Origin: Clostridiales bacterium
Lineage (GTDB): Bacteria > Bacillota_A > Clostridia > Saccharofermentanales > Saccharofermentanaceae
NCBI GenBank assembly: GCA_017649745.1
Contig: JAGCGE010000152.1
Coordinates: forward strand, 8,734-72,733
Direction of reading: 5' to 3'
DNA length: 64,000 nucleotides
Every line of letters begins with the position of its first letter. Position 1 is the first letter of the stretch. Position numbers and translations under genes: made by a program. Shown in pieces: positions 9,001 through 18,783 of this stretch. Under the pieces are notes generated by a model that had not been told where the DNA came from, searched no databases, and saw only the letters and a program-made list of their open reading frames with translations.

Positions 9001-11937
9001 CTGCTGACAGCTTCTGTAACCATAGCTGCTATCGGCGGGGCGATGTCGGCAATCATTTTATCCGTAGCCGGAGCGACTGCTGCAATTTCGTATGCGGCAT
9101 CGTTACTTACAAATGTTAAGCCTGAATCGTATCTGTTATTGCTCACCGGAATCTTTTCGATATTCCTCACGGTTATTTTCCTTACAAACAAGGCTAACAG
9201 CATTCAAGATACCGGTAAAGTTGTTACTACTTTGCTTGGCATGTCTGTCGCGATGATAGCAATAGGCGGGGCTACAGCATTGATAGCAGGAGCGCTTGTA
9301 GCCATAACGAATATAGGCGGAGATAATGTCGACTCTGCACTTCTGGTTCTTGCTAGTATACTTGCAGGACTTGTGATCCTGATGTATATGACGACAGTGT
9401 TAAAACCCACTCAACTTTTAGCATCAGCGGTGATGTTCATGGGAATCGCATCAGCGATTCTTGTCATGTCAGCAGCGGTGGCATTGTTGGCCAATATGGG
9501 CGGTTCCAAGATGATTGAAGCCGCCGGTGCGATTGTTATGTCACTTGTTGGTTTAGGAGTTGCAGTAGCAATAGCAAGTGCATCTCTAAGTGCCGGAAAG
9601 AATTCGGTAGGTTATATAGTGGCTAGTGTACTGGCGTTGTCAGTTGCTATGCTCATTATATCGTCTGCTATTTCCAAATTGGGAGATACTAAGCATTTGG
9701 AAACATCTGTATCTCAAATGCTCAAGTTGACAATAGCCATTGCGGCGGTTATCGCTGTATTGTCAATCGTTGGGAAGATAGCCGGCGGCTCTGACAATGC
9801 GTTGCTGGCGGCGGGAACAACATTTCTCATGGTTTCTGCATCACTACTAGTTCTTACGATTGCAATCGAAAAGATGGCATCAGTGATGAATGCTCCTGGA
9901 GTTGTTGGAGCCATTGCTGTAATGGGAGTTTTCCTCGTCCTCGTTGGCGGTCTTGCTATAGCGGCAGCATTTATACCTGGTGCAGCATTGGCGTTTGAGG
10001 CCGTTGGAAACGCATTCCTGTATGCAGGAGTTGGTGCAGCACTTGTTGGTGCCGGCATTTACCTCGTAGCGAAGGGAGTGAAGATTCTAGCTCCGGCAGT
10101 CGCAATGCTTGGAATATCCCTTGGCGTATTCTTTACGGCGTTAGAGGACCACAAGGTCGCGGCAATAGCGTTCGGCGTGATTACACTGGCTTTGATCGCT
10201 GCACTTACAATCGCTATAATTAAGCTCAGTCCTGTTATTGAGGCCATTGCAAATGTCATCTCGGCTACCATGTCTAAAACCGGAAAAGTTCTAAAAACTG
10301 GCGAATCCGGACTTCAGAAATGGGTTTCCAATCTCTCAACTAAGGGCAAAGCTACCATAGCGGCATTGATTACGACATTGTGCGGAGCAATCCTTAAAGC
10401 ATCCCCAGACATTCTCGATACAGTTGGTCAAATGCTTATTAAGCTGCTTTCGTATCTCGGAAGTATTGCTGGGGATCTTGCTGAGGGGTTGGTTGAATTC
10501 CTTGTGAATTTAATCAATGGTCTTAGCCGGGCTATTCGAAGAAACAGTGCGCAGATTGCCGCTGCGATTTGGGGAGTGTTATATGCTCTCACCGACGTGG
10601 TGGTTCAGATTCTTGGTCAATTGCTCTACATGCTCGTTGCTCCGTTTTCTGAAGGCCTTGCAGAGGAAATCAAGAATACAGTTACCAGCGCATCAGATGC
10701 ACTTACCGAAATGGCAGAAGAGCAGATTGCCATGGCTGAAGAAATGGATAAAAGTAAGGAAGACTATCTGGCCCATTTGAAGCAGCAGACAAAGGCCACT
10801 AAGGATTCCTGTACCGAATCCGCCAACGCAATTTCTAGTTTTACAGATATCCTATCCGATAAGGCTGGAGAACAAAAAGACGCACTCGGCGGCCTGGATG
10901 ACGAGTATGCAGAATTGACAAATAACGGAAAGAATCTCGCTATAGCTAGTAATCTGTGGAACAAAAATCTAGACATCAAAACCCCGAGCACAAACAATAA
11001 TCAACTTGCGTTTGCCAAAATGGAATGGTCCGATACCGACGATCCCGATGCTTACAATAAAATGATTGAAAGCATGGGTCTAACCAATGACAATGCAGTC
11101 GAATCCGGAGAGGAGTTCACATCGGCATATAATAATGCTGCTGCGGAAGCCCTTGACGATCCTGACGAATATTACACTGCTGAAACAAACAATCTTGGCG
11201 GCGTACAAGACGCTATCAAAGACAGCGAAAAGCCTACTTATAACGCAGTTAAGACGTATATCAATGCCCCGTCTACTCAGGCGCTTCGCGAGAATCGTAG
11301 AAGCATGTACGAGGGTGCTGAGTATACAGTCGATGGTGCGATAAAGTACATCGAACATGAGGGTAGCAGGAAGTACAATTCCGCTATAACATTTCTCATG
11401 CGAGAAGGTCAAGAAGCCGCTAGAAAAGCGAACGAGGAACACTCGCCGTCGAAAGTATATTACGAAATTGCGGCATACATGGTCGCTGGACTGGTTAATG
11501 GTATTGAACAGAATACCGATGAGGCTACAAGCGCCATGGGCGGTCTTTCTTCGGCAATTCTCGCCGCTTTCGGTGACCCCATTGATTATGTCTCCAAGAT
11601 TGCGAGCGGCGAACTCGTGTACGATCCGCGTATTCGCCCGGTCTTTGATAGTTCTAATGTTTATCGCGGTGCATCCGCCATCAATTCTATGATAAGCGGA
11701 CAGACCATGACCGTTGCTGGGTTCTCTGGTAAACTCGCTTCTGACATAAGCACTCTTGACAACAGTAACGCAGAGATCATCAACGAACTCCGCGCCCTAA
11801 GAGAAGACATCACTGTTCTTGGCGAAGAAATGGCAGACATGCAAATTGTCATGGACACCGGCGCTCTGGTTGGTGCCACTGCCGGTCCTATGGACAGGGC
11901 ACTTGGCGCTAGAAGCATGAGATACGGGAGGGGATAA
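6094..11937 (+). CDS. Tape measure protein
   Basis: 1947 aa, the longest gene in the window, in the usual place after the chaperones and before Dit. The N-terminus has the tape-measure domain (VSMNVISKITNGITSSVAK, SYEDIARIFTTVAGNGRLMGDQLLQLS, TEGEIRDMVSKGQIDFQTF). Residues about 730-1400 hold a long run of Gly/Ala/Ile/Val-rich hydrophobic helices, likely membrane-active during DNA ejection. Near the C-terminus HSPSKVYYEIAAYMVAGLVNGI is the conserved segment near the end of such proteins. Its length implies a tail of roughly 290 nm at about 0.15 nm per residue, an inference from the usual rule. Confidence 0.93.
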   Translation: MSRSYDDRIVRMGFDNAQFEAGTKQTMTTLDKLNEKLKLPGATEGGKNVQSAVDSVDFSAMEKAILNIEKRFSTLGVVSMNVISKITNGITSSVAKLEAATLGQIKTGGWNRAMNIANAKFQIEGLGFAWEQVEKAVSYGVKDTAYGLDAAASAASQLAASGVDFQEVLETVNGQELTAMHKSLRAISGVAAMTNSSYEDIARIFTTVAGNGRLMGDQLLQLSSRGMNAAAKLAETLNTTEGEIRDMVSKGQIDFQTFAFAMDNAFGDHAKEANKTFTGALGNMKAALSRVGEIFSDPIINKTNTLFISLTTRIDEFKNKLKSIKVPRTLEEIEKKYSGISKNATAYTETLKGMGDRTIKLGEDFANMWQSGIDAFSAMIKSVDLDWFDKVVEKVDKTVNKVTEFFDLIKEIYGESAEEAADSINDATKTLLVSAEEAQAARDIIDKGMYGSGDARKNALAKLFGDGEEGKKHAENVQAYIDSIIAAGWSYEKASIQVEDSNKRIADSQTDMAREVKKARIKDVIDGVKKTFSNLWKTAKNLGSAASAIMRPILSAFGSVFNLDFSSFTSGTASFTDMLVKLSEKLIVSDETAEKIEKVFTRFFEIIKIGIGYLERGVDLVKSFVTALVESDAVTTLTGYITDLLDKVLEMDALQITEDNPILKFLTSIIDAVDGLLVGNEGAPSKLTTFINDILKAIKGINWKDIGNIAGSAFLVYEMVNLVLGIRKLGGLILSIADLPASITRFFNNLGNAVSNMSGAYVVSTVAKSLAIVAGAVLILSQIPDEQLYKALGTIAIIALLIKFLSKIAISLGNGKTINSFKELISSFKTVFSAVKVIGSLSVAFLALAGAASIIGIGMAIIEKSGAAKPSALFPMIILLTALTGIVIVIGEWLQSVNPKTLTKMPVVFSAISVMLVSLGGAVLAMSAAMKILSTIPSDTFGLIITLMGVMFVGTSLIVKMATDAKAKELLTASVTIAAIGGAMSAIILSVAGATAAISYAASLLTNVKPESYLLLLTGIFSIFLTVIFLTNKANSIQDTGKVVTTLLGMSVAMIAIGGATALIAGALVAITNIGGDNVDSALLVLASILAGLVILMYMTTVLKPTQLLASAVMFMGIASAILVMSAAVALLANMGGSKMIEAAGAIVMSLVGLGVAVAIASASLSAGKNSVGYIVASVLALSVAMLIISSAISKLGDTKHLETSVSQMLKLTIAIAAVIAVLSIVGKIAGGSDNALLAAGTTFLMVSASLLVLTIAIEKMASVMNAPGVVGAIAVMGVFLVLVGGLAIAAAFIPGAALAFEAVGNAFLYAGVGAALVGAGIYLVAKGVKILAPAVAMLGISLGVFFTALEDHKVAAIAFGVITLALIAALTIAIIKLSPVIEAIANVISATMSKTGKVLKTGESGLQKWVSNLSTKGKATIAALITTLCGAILKASPDILDTVGQMLIKLLSYLGSIAGDLAEGLVEFLVNLINGLSRAIRRNSAQIAAAIWGVLYALTDVVVQILGQLLYMLVAPFSEGLAEEIKNTVTSASDALTEMAEEQIAMAEEMDKSKEDYLAHLKQQTKATKDSCTESANAISSFTDILSDKAGEQKDALGGLDDEYAELTNNGKNLAIASNLWNKNLDIKTPSTNNNQLAFAKMEWSDTDDPDAYNKMIESMGLTNDNAVESGEEFTSAYNNAAAEALDDPDEYYTAETNNLGGVQDAIKDSEKPTYNAVKTYINAPSTQALRENRRSMYEGAEYTVDGAIKYIEHEGSRKYNSAITFLMREGQEAARKANEEHSPSKVYYEIAAYMVAGLVNGIEQNTDEATSAMGGLSSAILAAFGDPIDYVSKIASGELVYDPRIRPVFDSSNVYRGASAINSMISGQTMTVAGFSGKLASDISTLDNSNAEIINELRALREDITVLGEEMADMQIVMDTGALVGATAGPMDRALGARSMRYGRG

Positions 11938-11943
11938 GTCGAT

Positions 11944-12783
11944 ATGGATGTTTACTATAATGGTGATCACTCCGTACAGTTCGGAGACTTTCGAATTGTT
12001 GATGAAGGACAAAATGGTCAGTTTGACCCCTCCCTGTACGTCGATTCATGGAAAGATTTCGGATTGATTCCGAAACAACTTCCTGTAATCGCCCCTGCCC
12101 CTGTCGTGAAGAAGTCGGTTGAGGTCTACGGTGCGAACAGTATCATAGACCTCACCGAAGTTCCGAGAGGATTCCCTACATACCAGAATCGAACTGGTTC
12201 ATTGACGTTCTATGTTGACGGTTCCGACAAAGACTTCAACTGGATAAATACCTATGACAAGATAATTGATTATCTTCACGGCTTCTCGATGAAGATGATG
12301 CTCGCTGACGACCCTAATAACTATTATTACGGTCGATTTGACATTAGCGGCTGGAATCCAGGAAGTCACGTAAACGAGATCACGATCAATTACGATCTTG
12401 ATCCGTATAAATACGCTATCTTCACGACAACAGAAGATTGGCTCTGGAATCCTTTTGATTTCCTGCGCGGCTATATTCCGGTTGGTCGTGAGAACTTCGT
12501 GGACATCGATGTCGCGAATACCCCATTGATTCAGTGGCCGACAGAGCTTGTCGGAAAGATGCCGGTTGTCCCGAAATTCATTCTGTCTGGAAGCACAAAT
12601 GGAGTCGACGTGAAAGTGTTCAACTCTATTTACGGTCAGTGGAGTGATATCGTGCATATTCAAAATGGAACGACAGAAGACGTGAAATTGGAGTTATGCA
12701 CACCAAAAGTAGGCACGTTTACGCAGATTAGTCTGTCTGGAGACGGCCTGTTATCAATCGATTTTAGACCCGGAAGGTTGTGA
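11944..12783 (+). CDS. Distal tail protein (Dit)
   Basis: 279 aa. The gene starts 6 nt after the tape measure stop. The N-terminal half (VKKSVEVYGANSIIDLTEVP, RTGSLTFYVDGSDKDFNWINTYDKIIDYLHG, NYYYGRFDISGWNPGSHVNEIT) has the layout of Firmicutes Dit proteins, which form the hub linking tail tube to baseplate. The C-terminal half is a beta domain ending LSGDGLLSIDFRPGRL. Gene order tape measure-Dit-Tal is the standard one. Confidence 0.85.
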   Translation: MDVYYNGDHSVQFGDFRIVDEGQNGQFDPSLYVDSWKDFGLIPKQLPVIAPAPVVKKSVEVYGANSIIDLTEVPRGFPTYQNRTGSLTFYVDGSDKDFNWINTYDKIIDYLHGFSMKMMLADDPNNYYYGRFDISGWNPGSHVNEITINYDLDPYKYAIFTTTEDWLWNPFDFLRGYIPVGRENFVDIDVANTPLIQWPTELVGKMPVVPKFILSGSTNGVDVKVFNSIYGQWSDIVHIQNGTTEDVKLELCTPKVGTFTQISLSGDGLLSIDFRPGRL

Positions 12784-12788
12784 TGTAG

Positions 12789-15659
12789 ATGTATACTATC
12801 TTCGCAGAGAACAATGGCACGAGTATTTGCATCTTTGACGATAGACTCATTGATCAGCGTGTGAAGCTTGTGGATCCAGTTCTGGAGCTTGAAGATAATG
12901 CGTCTGGATCGCTTAGTTTCACGGTCTATCCACAAAATCAAGGGTATGCGGGGAACACGATTCAGTCCATGGCGACTACAATTCGTGTGTACCGACACTC
13001 TGATGAAATCTGGGAGGGACGTCCGTTATCGGAAGATAAAGACTTCTATAACGGGCGTCTTATCTCTTGTGAGGGTGCTTATGCATACCTCAATGACGTA
13101 GATCAGCCGTATGCAGAATACCTCGGTGTCGATGGCGCCAAGCTCGAGATCGTTGATTTCATCAAAGGCGTTCTTGAGAAGTATAACGCTAAGGCATCGC
13201 CGAATCGAAGATTTCATATTCCCGGCACCTACGTCAATGCTATTTACGTTCCGAAAAATATGACCGACAAAGGTTCGGTTGAACATAAAACAGACTTACC
13301 GTCGTCTGGCAATAACGTTAACGACGTGTATCTGGTTACTGACACAAACTCATACTACGCGTGGAATTACATGTCCGGCGTCACTTCAACTGTACTCGGA
13401 TGGGTTGACGTCACTGATAATATTCATCGCAACCTCGGCTATACGCGAAAGACTGGCGGCGAGAAGACAAAAGAGTCTATTGACGCTCTCCTTGAAGTAT
13501 TCACTGGCGCTCATGTGAAAGTAGTGACCGTTAACGGCAATCGCTGCCTGTATTTTACGGTTGCTGAGGTGCCTGAAGACGAATTCATATATGCCGGAAC
13601 CACACCTAGACCGACAAAACAGAAGGTGTCTTTCGGCAAGAATCTCCTTGATCTTGTCAAGAAGCGTGACGGAAGCGAATTTTTCACTGTTTTGCTTCCA
13701 GTAGGTGCTGAGATAAGCACTGAACAGCCCGAAACCATCGAGACGATGTGTACGAATGTGCTGTCTGACGCGTACGAAAGAGACGCTAGTCGGAATTACT
13801 CTATCATATATGATCCGGGATACGACTTGTATAACGATCCGGAAGTTGCGCCATTTGATACTACTGCTGTCGTATCTGATTTGCGAACTGGCGGACCTAG
13901 ACGGACTGTCTGGACAAACATGTATACTGGACAAGGATATGACTATTATTTATTCACTAGCATGACATACACCGCCGATTCACAGGGCGATAATAACTTG
14001 TTGATGTATCATTTCAGAGACGCATCTCCGACCACGAGTGTTATCCAGAACGCGAATGCGATGCCTTATCTGGAAACACCTACGAAAGTCACTTACACAC
14101 AATTCCGTTCTGTACAACAGCAAAAACTATCAAAAGGGGTAGGTCGACAGACAATAATTCAGAAGTTCTCCGTACCTGAAACAGGTTCTTACAACCTGGG
14201 TTATGCTGTCGATACCGATCTGATGATGGCAATTCAAAATGGGAATCCCGATAATCCGTCAGTGGTTAATGGATCATTGGATTGGGGGTCGGGAGATTCT
14301 CAATATTCGCTGGTATATCCGAAATTGTATAAGGCACCATATCCGAGAGCCGTATATCAGTATACCGGTGTTCGTAAAATTCCGGACACGGATATTGCAT
14401 GGCACGGAACTCTGATAGACGCACATAACGAAGAGGATTATGCGTCTGATCCGTCGCATTCTCCGTATGCAAAATACGGTGGCGACGATCATGACATATT
14501 TTACAATCGGGACGCAGGCGGAACCGCCGAGATGACAAACGGAGCGTTCAAGTATCATTACCTTGATCGATATCAACCTTTTCGCAATACTCCTAGAGAA
14601 CAGTGGCTGACATTTGGATGGCAGGAACACTATGGTAGTGCGGCTCCCGATTGGTCATTCTTAACCGGCTATTTCGGTCATCACGTCGGAAAAGTTATGG
14701 TGGAACCCGGAAAGACGTATTATCTGAACACAAGAATTACGAATCATCCATACCCAAGTGTTCCTGACGGATACGGTAAAACGCCTCCTCCTGAGGGCGA
14801 CCCTGCTTGGGACGAGGCATACTTCGACGAATACGGCGTTCCGAAAACGACCATATCCAATAATATCTTAGCTTATGTGGTCGTTTCCAGAAGAGAGATG
14901 CGACTCAACCAATCAGAGCAGCCTCGGTGGGTGTATGAGATTATCGCTTACAAGCAGGTAAGCGCCGGTGTTCTGACTGATGAACTCGTGATGGAGAAAA
15001 TCAAAATACCGGATGCTATTCCGCCAGAAAAGAAGATGACCTGGGCCGATTCTAATGTCGATACCACTCCGCATCTTGAACTCTGGTTCACTTGCGATAA
15101 TTGCTACGTTAACGGATGTAGCAACCTCACTGGCACACCTAGAGCGACTGATAGCAACCCGTTAAACGGCTATCGTCCGTCAGTGTACGTTGAAGATACT
15201 TCAGACACCAGTGGTGATTCCGTTTCCGGTACTGATTATCGTCAGTGTGTTACTGTTGCTCCGTTGAACCCGACGCAACCTGTTGGCTATGAATCTTTCC
15301 CGAAAGAATACATTGTCAATAAGGAGCTTGCCGACAAGTATGGGGTCATCGTCAAGAGAGCCGACTACAGCGATGTAACAAGTCCTCAGAAGCTGATGCA
15401 GTACGCCACTCTCGAGTGGGCTGCGAACTCGCTTGAACCGTCGTTCGAGGTCACGGCTGTTGATCTGAGAGACTGCGGTGTAGAAGACGTAGATAATCTC
15501 AGACTTCATGAATCAGTAGTCATTGACACAAAACCGCACGGTATCGAGGGAGACAGGGCTATTCTCAGCCAGATGAGCCTGAATCTCAACGATCTGAGTT
15601 CGAATACTTATACCCTTGGTCATGAATCAAATAAGGGTATAAGCTCTCAAGTATCTTGA
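12789..15659 (+). CDS. Tail-associated hub protein (Tal, prophage endopeptidase-tail type)
   Basis: 956 aa. Residues 1-300 follow the gp27-like hub pattern (DPVLELEDNASGSLSFTVYPQNQGY, then EDKDFYNGRLISCEGAYAYLND). The end of the protein (KLMQYATLEWAANSLEPSFEVTAVDL, RLHESVVIDTKPHGI, LSQMSLNLNDLSSNTYTLG) closes the same hub domain. Between them, about residues 330-850 are a large insert rich in Tyr, Asp and Pro that probably forms surface domains facing the cell. I see no clear peptidase motif. It forms the tail tip with Dit. Confidence 0.8.
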   Translation: MYTIFAENNGTSICIFDDRLIDQRVKLVDPVLELEDNASGSLSFTVYPQNQGYAGNTIQSMATTIRVYRHSDEIWEGRPLSEDKDFYNGRLISCEGAYAYLNDVDQPYAEYLGVDGAKLEIVDFIKGVLEKYNAKASPNRRFHIPGTYVNAIYVPKNMTDKGSVEHKTDLPSSGNNVNDVYLVTDTNSYYAWNYMSGVTSTVLGWVDVTDNIHRNLGYTRKTGGEKTKESIDALLEVFTGAHVKVVTVNGNRCLYFTVAEVPEDEFIYAGTTPRPTKQKVSFGKNLLDLVKKRDGSEFFTVLLPVGAEISTEQPETIETMCTNVLSDAYERDASRNYSIIYDPGYDLYNDPEVAPFDTTAVVSDLRTGGPRRTVWTNMYTGQGYDYYLFTSMTYTADSQGDNNLLMYHFRDASPTTSVIQNANAMPYLETPTKVTYTQFRSVQQQKLSKGVGRQTIIQKFSVPETGSYNLGYAVDTDLMMAIQNGNPDNPSVVNGSLDWGSGDSQYSLVYPKLYKAPYPRAVYQYTGVRKIPDTDIAWHGTLIDAHNEEDYASDPSHSPYAKYGGDDHDIFYNRDAGGTAEMTNGAFKYHYLDRYQPFRNTPREQWLTFGWQEHYGSAAPDWSFLTGYFGHHVGKVMVEPGKTYYLNTRITNHPYPSVPDGYGKTPPPEGDPAWDEAYFDEYGVPKTTISNNILAYVVVSRREMRLNQSEQPRWVYEIIAYKQVSAGVLTDELVMEKIKIPDAIPPEKKMTWADSNVDTTPHLELWFTCDNCYVNGCSNLTGTPRATDSNPLNGYRPSVYVEDTSDTSGDSVSGTDYRQCVTVAPLNPTQPVGYESFPKEYIVNKELADKYGVIVKRADYSDVTSPQKLMQYATLEWAANSLEPSFEVTAVDLRDCGVEDVDNLRLHESVVIDTKPHGIEGDRAILSQMSLNLNDLSSNTYTLGHESNKGISSQVS

Positions 15660-15675
15660 ATGTGAGGTGAGAGTT

Positions 15676-15870
15676 GTGGCACAAATCACGAAGGAACTTA
15701 ACGAAATTCAAAATGGAAGATACGGACATCAGATACGTATGCAAATTCATACGTGTCTCGACCGAATAAACAAACAACTCGAAGCTCAGGACGCTGGAGA
15801 AGATCCGGAGCCCGAATACGAGGATAGAGAGGGGAGTGAAGACAATGCCGGATATCTCACGGGAACTTGA
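15676..15870 (+). CDS. Small baseplate linker protein
   Basis: 64 aa from GTG at 15676, which has GAGGTGAG upstream; an in-frame GTG at 15667 is too close to that SD. The N-terminal helix (ITKELNEIQNGRYG...IHTCLDRINKQLE) closely resembles the N-terminus of the next gene (ISRELEIIAHEPKG...IHDALDKINQ), so both probably dock to the same site on the tail tip. The acidic remainder overlaps the start of the next gene by 26 nt in a different frame. Confidence 0.6.
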   Translation: MAQITKELNEIQNGRYGHQIRMQIHTCLDRINKQLEAQDAGEDPEPEYEDREGSEDNAGYLTGT

Positions 15871-17149
15871 GATTATTGCCCATGAGCCGAAAGGAAAGCT
15901 CGTGAAAGACGCTATCCATGACGCCCTTGACAAAATCAATCAGACTGCGAACAGAAGACCGACCGCTAAAATAGGAATTCCTATCGACGAGGTCATCATC
16001 GACACCGGATGGATTGACGGCTCTCTAGTGGCATCTCTTATAGCCGGAGAAATTCATACGTTTGACGGTGTTATCGAGAATAGTGCTTACGAACCTTCCG
16101 GTGCCGAGAACACCTTACGTCTATTCGCTAATTATGACGGAAAAGCGTATATTGTCACTACTTCTGAATGGCGAACAGAAGGCGATATTTATCCCACAAT
16201 CACTGATTCTTCTGGTCTCACATGGACTCTTGAGCGATCATTCAAAGGTCAGGCAAACGCTTATGACGCAAACAATTCCGACCTTTCGACATATGTGACA
16301 AATCCGACGATTAAAGGCTATGTTTACGATGCGTCAGAACTCCCCGAAGCAGACGCCAATACCGTTGGTGACGTGTATGTCGATAATGTAAATCACATCA
16401 CGTATTACGGCACCGAAGACAATGGCGTATATTCATGGGGCACGATAACCGATCCGGTTCCTTCTGGATTATGTCATAACGCAAGGTCTGATAGAATATG
16501 TGTCTGGTCGGCAACCGTTACTGAATCGGCAGATATCGTTGCCGTAATTGCGGATTCTGGCACATATCTCTCCAGCGCAGTCTTTGTGGTGTATAACACG
16601 CCTCAAATCAGGTTCTCTGAATACGACACCCATGTCGCTGTGCCCATGCAACGTGGTCGAGGATATTGGGTACACACGTTTGCCGGTAAAGTTGCTACTC
16701 CGGCAGATTTGCCTAGTGAACCAGCATCTGAATCAGACTTGTTTTATGTGGAGAGCAATGACAGCTGCTATGAATACAATGATGGCGATTGGATCAACCT
16801 TGCACAAAATGTGTTCGATGGTTCTATTGATAGCAAGTCATACGCCGGAGAGCTCGAAGGAATCACGGCTAATACTGCTAAAATATTTGTGACATCGGCG
16901 TATTACGAGAACCAGTCATATATCCCGCATCTGGTACTCAGTGATTCGTCGATGGTGTCACACGTTCAGCAGGCAGTGTCTACAAAAGCTGGTGGTTCAA
17001 AGATAAGTGCATGGTTCCAAGAATCCGGACTGTCGACCTATCCTCGATTCAAGCCTGCTATGGGAACCGAAAACTATCTTAATTTGCATGATCACTCATT
17101 CGTAATATTCGAGATCGAGCTCATTCCGCATCAAGAAGGGAGTGAATGA
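15845..17149 (+). CDS. Baseplate / tail fibre protein
   Basis: 434 aa from ATG 15845, which fits the GAGGGGAG site better than the in-frame GTG at 15836. The first 35 residues are the docking helix shared with the preceding small protein. The rest is beta-rich with repeated short motifs such as GYVYDASELPEADANTVGDVYV and ATPADLPSEPASESDLFYVESND, a kind of segment common in phage fibre and baseplate proteins. Likely part of the receptor-binding device. Confidence 0.65.
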   Translation: MPDISRELEIIAHEPKGKLVKDAIHDALDKINQTANRRPTAKIGIPIDEVIIDTGWIDGSLVASLIAGEIHTFDGVIENSAYEPSGAENTLRLFANYDGKAYIVTTSEWRTEGDIYPTITDSSGLTWTLERSFKGQANAYDANNSDLSTYVTNPTIKGYVYDASELPEADANTVGDVYVDNVNHITYYGTEDNGVYSWGTITDPVPSGLCHNARSDRICVWSATVTESADIVAVIADSGTYLSSAVFVVYNTPQIRFSEYDTHVAVPMQRGRGYWVHTFAGKVATPADLPSEPASESDLFYVESNDSCYEYNDGDWINLAQNVFDGSIDSKSYAGELEGITANTAKIFVTSAYYENQSYIPHLVLSDSSMVSHVQQAVSTKAGGSKISAWFQESGLSTYPRFKPAMGTENYLNLHDHSFVIFEIELIPHQEGSE

Positions 17150-17152
17150 CAT

Positions 17153-17863
17153 ATGATACGACAGGTTATACTTGGTAATGACCCGGATGCGCTCTATCAT
17201 TTCTTGAAATTATATGAAGGTAGCGTTTTTGGAACCGTTAATCATTTGGATTTCGGAAACGGAGTGCATTATGTCAGTGCGAATCTAAAACAAGAGGATC
17301 CAGTACAAGCATTCAACTTCATTTTTGATCAAAATAACAACACACTTACAGTTGATCCTGGTATCGGTAATGAGCTGATAAAGGCTTCGTCGGCTTCTTC
17401 CGGTGCTACACTCGTCAATCAGCTCGACTACGCGTACGGAACTGATAATGGTTTCATGCTGCATTTCACGTATGACGCTATCAATGGCGTTCCGAATCTG
17501 TTCACGACTGTTCTGGTGTCTAAGGGCTCTGACGACAATCCGTTCATCGTCCTTTCGAATCCCGGAACTGCCCCTACGGATAACGATCTGACGCATCTGA
17601 CTGCGAAGATCTTCCATCACGGCGATGTCAATGCGCTCGAATTTACCATGTGTCAGTTCGATACAGCGATGCAGACTCTTGCGGTTCCTTTCGCCGGATA
17701 CGGTAACATCGCAAGCGTTACTCATGCTCCACACGCTCACTGGTTCCCGGTAAGTGATTCCTATGGTCAAGGGTTCAACCGGATGTCTTTTGGAGACGTG
17801 GAATGCATTACCAACGGCTATTGGATGGTTGATGATAAGCCTGATGAGGAGGTGGATGAGTAA
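17153..17863 (+). CDS. Tail fibre / baseplate protein, paralogue A
   Basis: 236 aa. N-terminal two thirds are a beta-rich region of unknown fold. The last 60 residues (VPFAGYGNIASVTHAPHAHW...CITNGYWMVDD) match the end of the next gene product (VPFTGYGEAESYTYTAKGFW...CVIDGYWALED): both have VPFxGYG, a W about 15 residues on, and CxxxGYW at the end. The pair are therefore paralogues with divergent N-terminal parts. The stop overlaps the next start (TAATGG). Confidence 0.55.
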   Translation: MIRQVILGNDPDALYHFLKLYEGSVFGTVNHLDFGNGVHYVSANLKQEDPVQAFNFIFDQNNNTLTVDPGIGNELIKASSASSGATLVNQLDYAYGTDNGFMLHFTYDAINGVPNLFTTVLVSKGSDDNPFIVLSNPGTAPTDNDLTHLTAKIFHHGDVNALEFTMCQFDTAMQTLAVPFAGYGNIASVTHAPHAHWFPVSDSYGQGFNRMSFGDVECITNGYWMVDDKPDEEVDE

Positions 17864-18771
17864 TGGCAATTGAAAAAATTGAGATCCCATCCGGAACACA
17901 AGGCTCGTCAGTATCGGTTGAACAGAAGATTGCCGTGTGGACCGAAGGCGTCAATTATATCCATCGACTCGGTGCTGTGTTGATGAAAACTGGTTTATTC
18001 AGCGGTGTTCGGTATGAGCAACCTGACGAACCGACAGCGTCATCGTCTCAGTCTGAGTATACGAACGGGTCGCTGTATAAAGTATGGGCCATAGTCGACG
18101 ACGAAAATGCAACAGAAGTGTTTGCCATCGGTCCGTACGCTTTTACGTTATATTCACCTAGCGCGTCATCCATCACATATGCGCTGGGTGCCGTGCTGTA
18201 TGTGAAATATGCAAACGGCGAGTACACACTTACAGAACAACAACGCCTTGGCAATTATGCAGCGTGCAACATCGATTTGGCGTATGTTACGTCCAATGGT
18301 GTATTGTTCCGTTCAGTGTTCAAGCGCACAAATACTTCTGATCCGTCCTCCGCTGTTGCCAAGTACGGTACAATCATGATCGCGAAATCGAACGGCCGAT
18401 ACCCGATGGTTTGCGCGAGCGCGGTTTCCGGATCGAACAGTGCAAGTGCAGACGCACAGGTCGACAACGGGCCTCTTTCTCACAATAGAGTCCTTGTTGC
18501 CAATTACGGTGATCAGCAGTATTTCCGATCACATTTACCCAATCAGACCGGGTACTCGGCGAAGAGATACTACAACTTTGCGACATCCGCAAAGCAGTCC
18601 GTGCTGGTTCCGTTTACTGGATATGGCGAAGCCGAATCATATACGTACACTGCTAAGGGATTCTGGATTCCGATTGCGTCCACTTCGGTACGTAGTGGCG
18701 GTTTCCACAAAGCGCATATCAATAATCGCAACTGTGTAATCGATGGTTATTGGGCGCTTGAAGACGGTTAA
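17863..18771 (+). CDS. Tail fibre / baseplate protein, paralogue B
   Basis: 302 aa, coupled to paralogue A by stop/start overlap. After an N-terminal region with IEIPSGTQGSSVSVEQKIAVW, it carries Ser/Ala/Tyr-rich beta segments and ends with the shared VPFxGYG...GYW module. The module may be a chaperone-like or receptor-contact domain used by both proteins. No enzymatic motif is visible. Confidence 0.55.
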   Translation: MAIEKIEIPSGTQGSSVSVEQKIAVWTEGVNYIHRLGAVLMKTGLFSGVRYEQPDEPTASSSQSEYTNGSLYKVWAIVDDENATEVFAIGPYAFTLYSPSASSITYALGAVLYVKYANGEYTLTEQQRLGNYAACNIDLAYVTSNGVLFRSVFKRTNTSDPSSAVAKYGTIMIAKSNGRYPMVCASAVSGSNSASADAQVDNGPLSHNRVLVANYGDQQYFRSHLPNQTGYSAKRYYNFATSAKQSVLVPFTGYGEAESYTYTAKGFWIPIASTSVRSGGFHKAHINNRNCVIDGYWALEDG

Positions 18772-18783
18772 GGAGGTGCTAGT

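Noticed and set aside
8010..9203. Leftward 397-aa ORF in the tape measure
   Set aside because: Mirror of the hydrophobic tape-measure region; low-complexity, no RBS.
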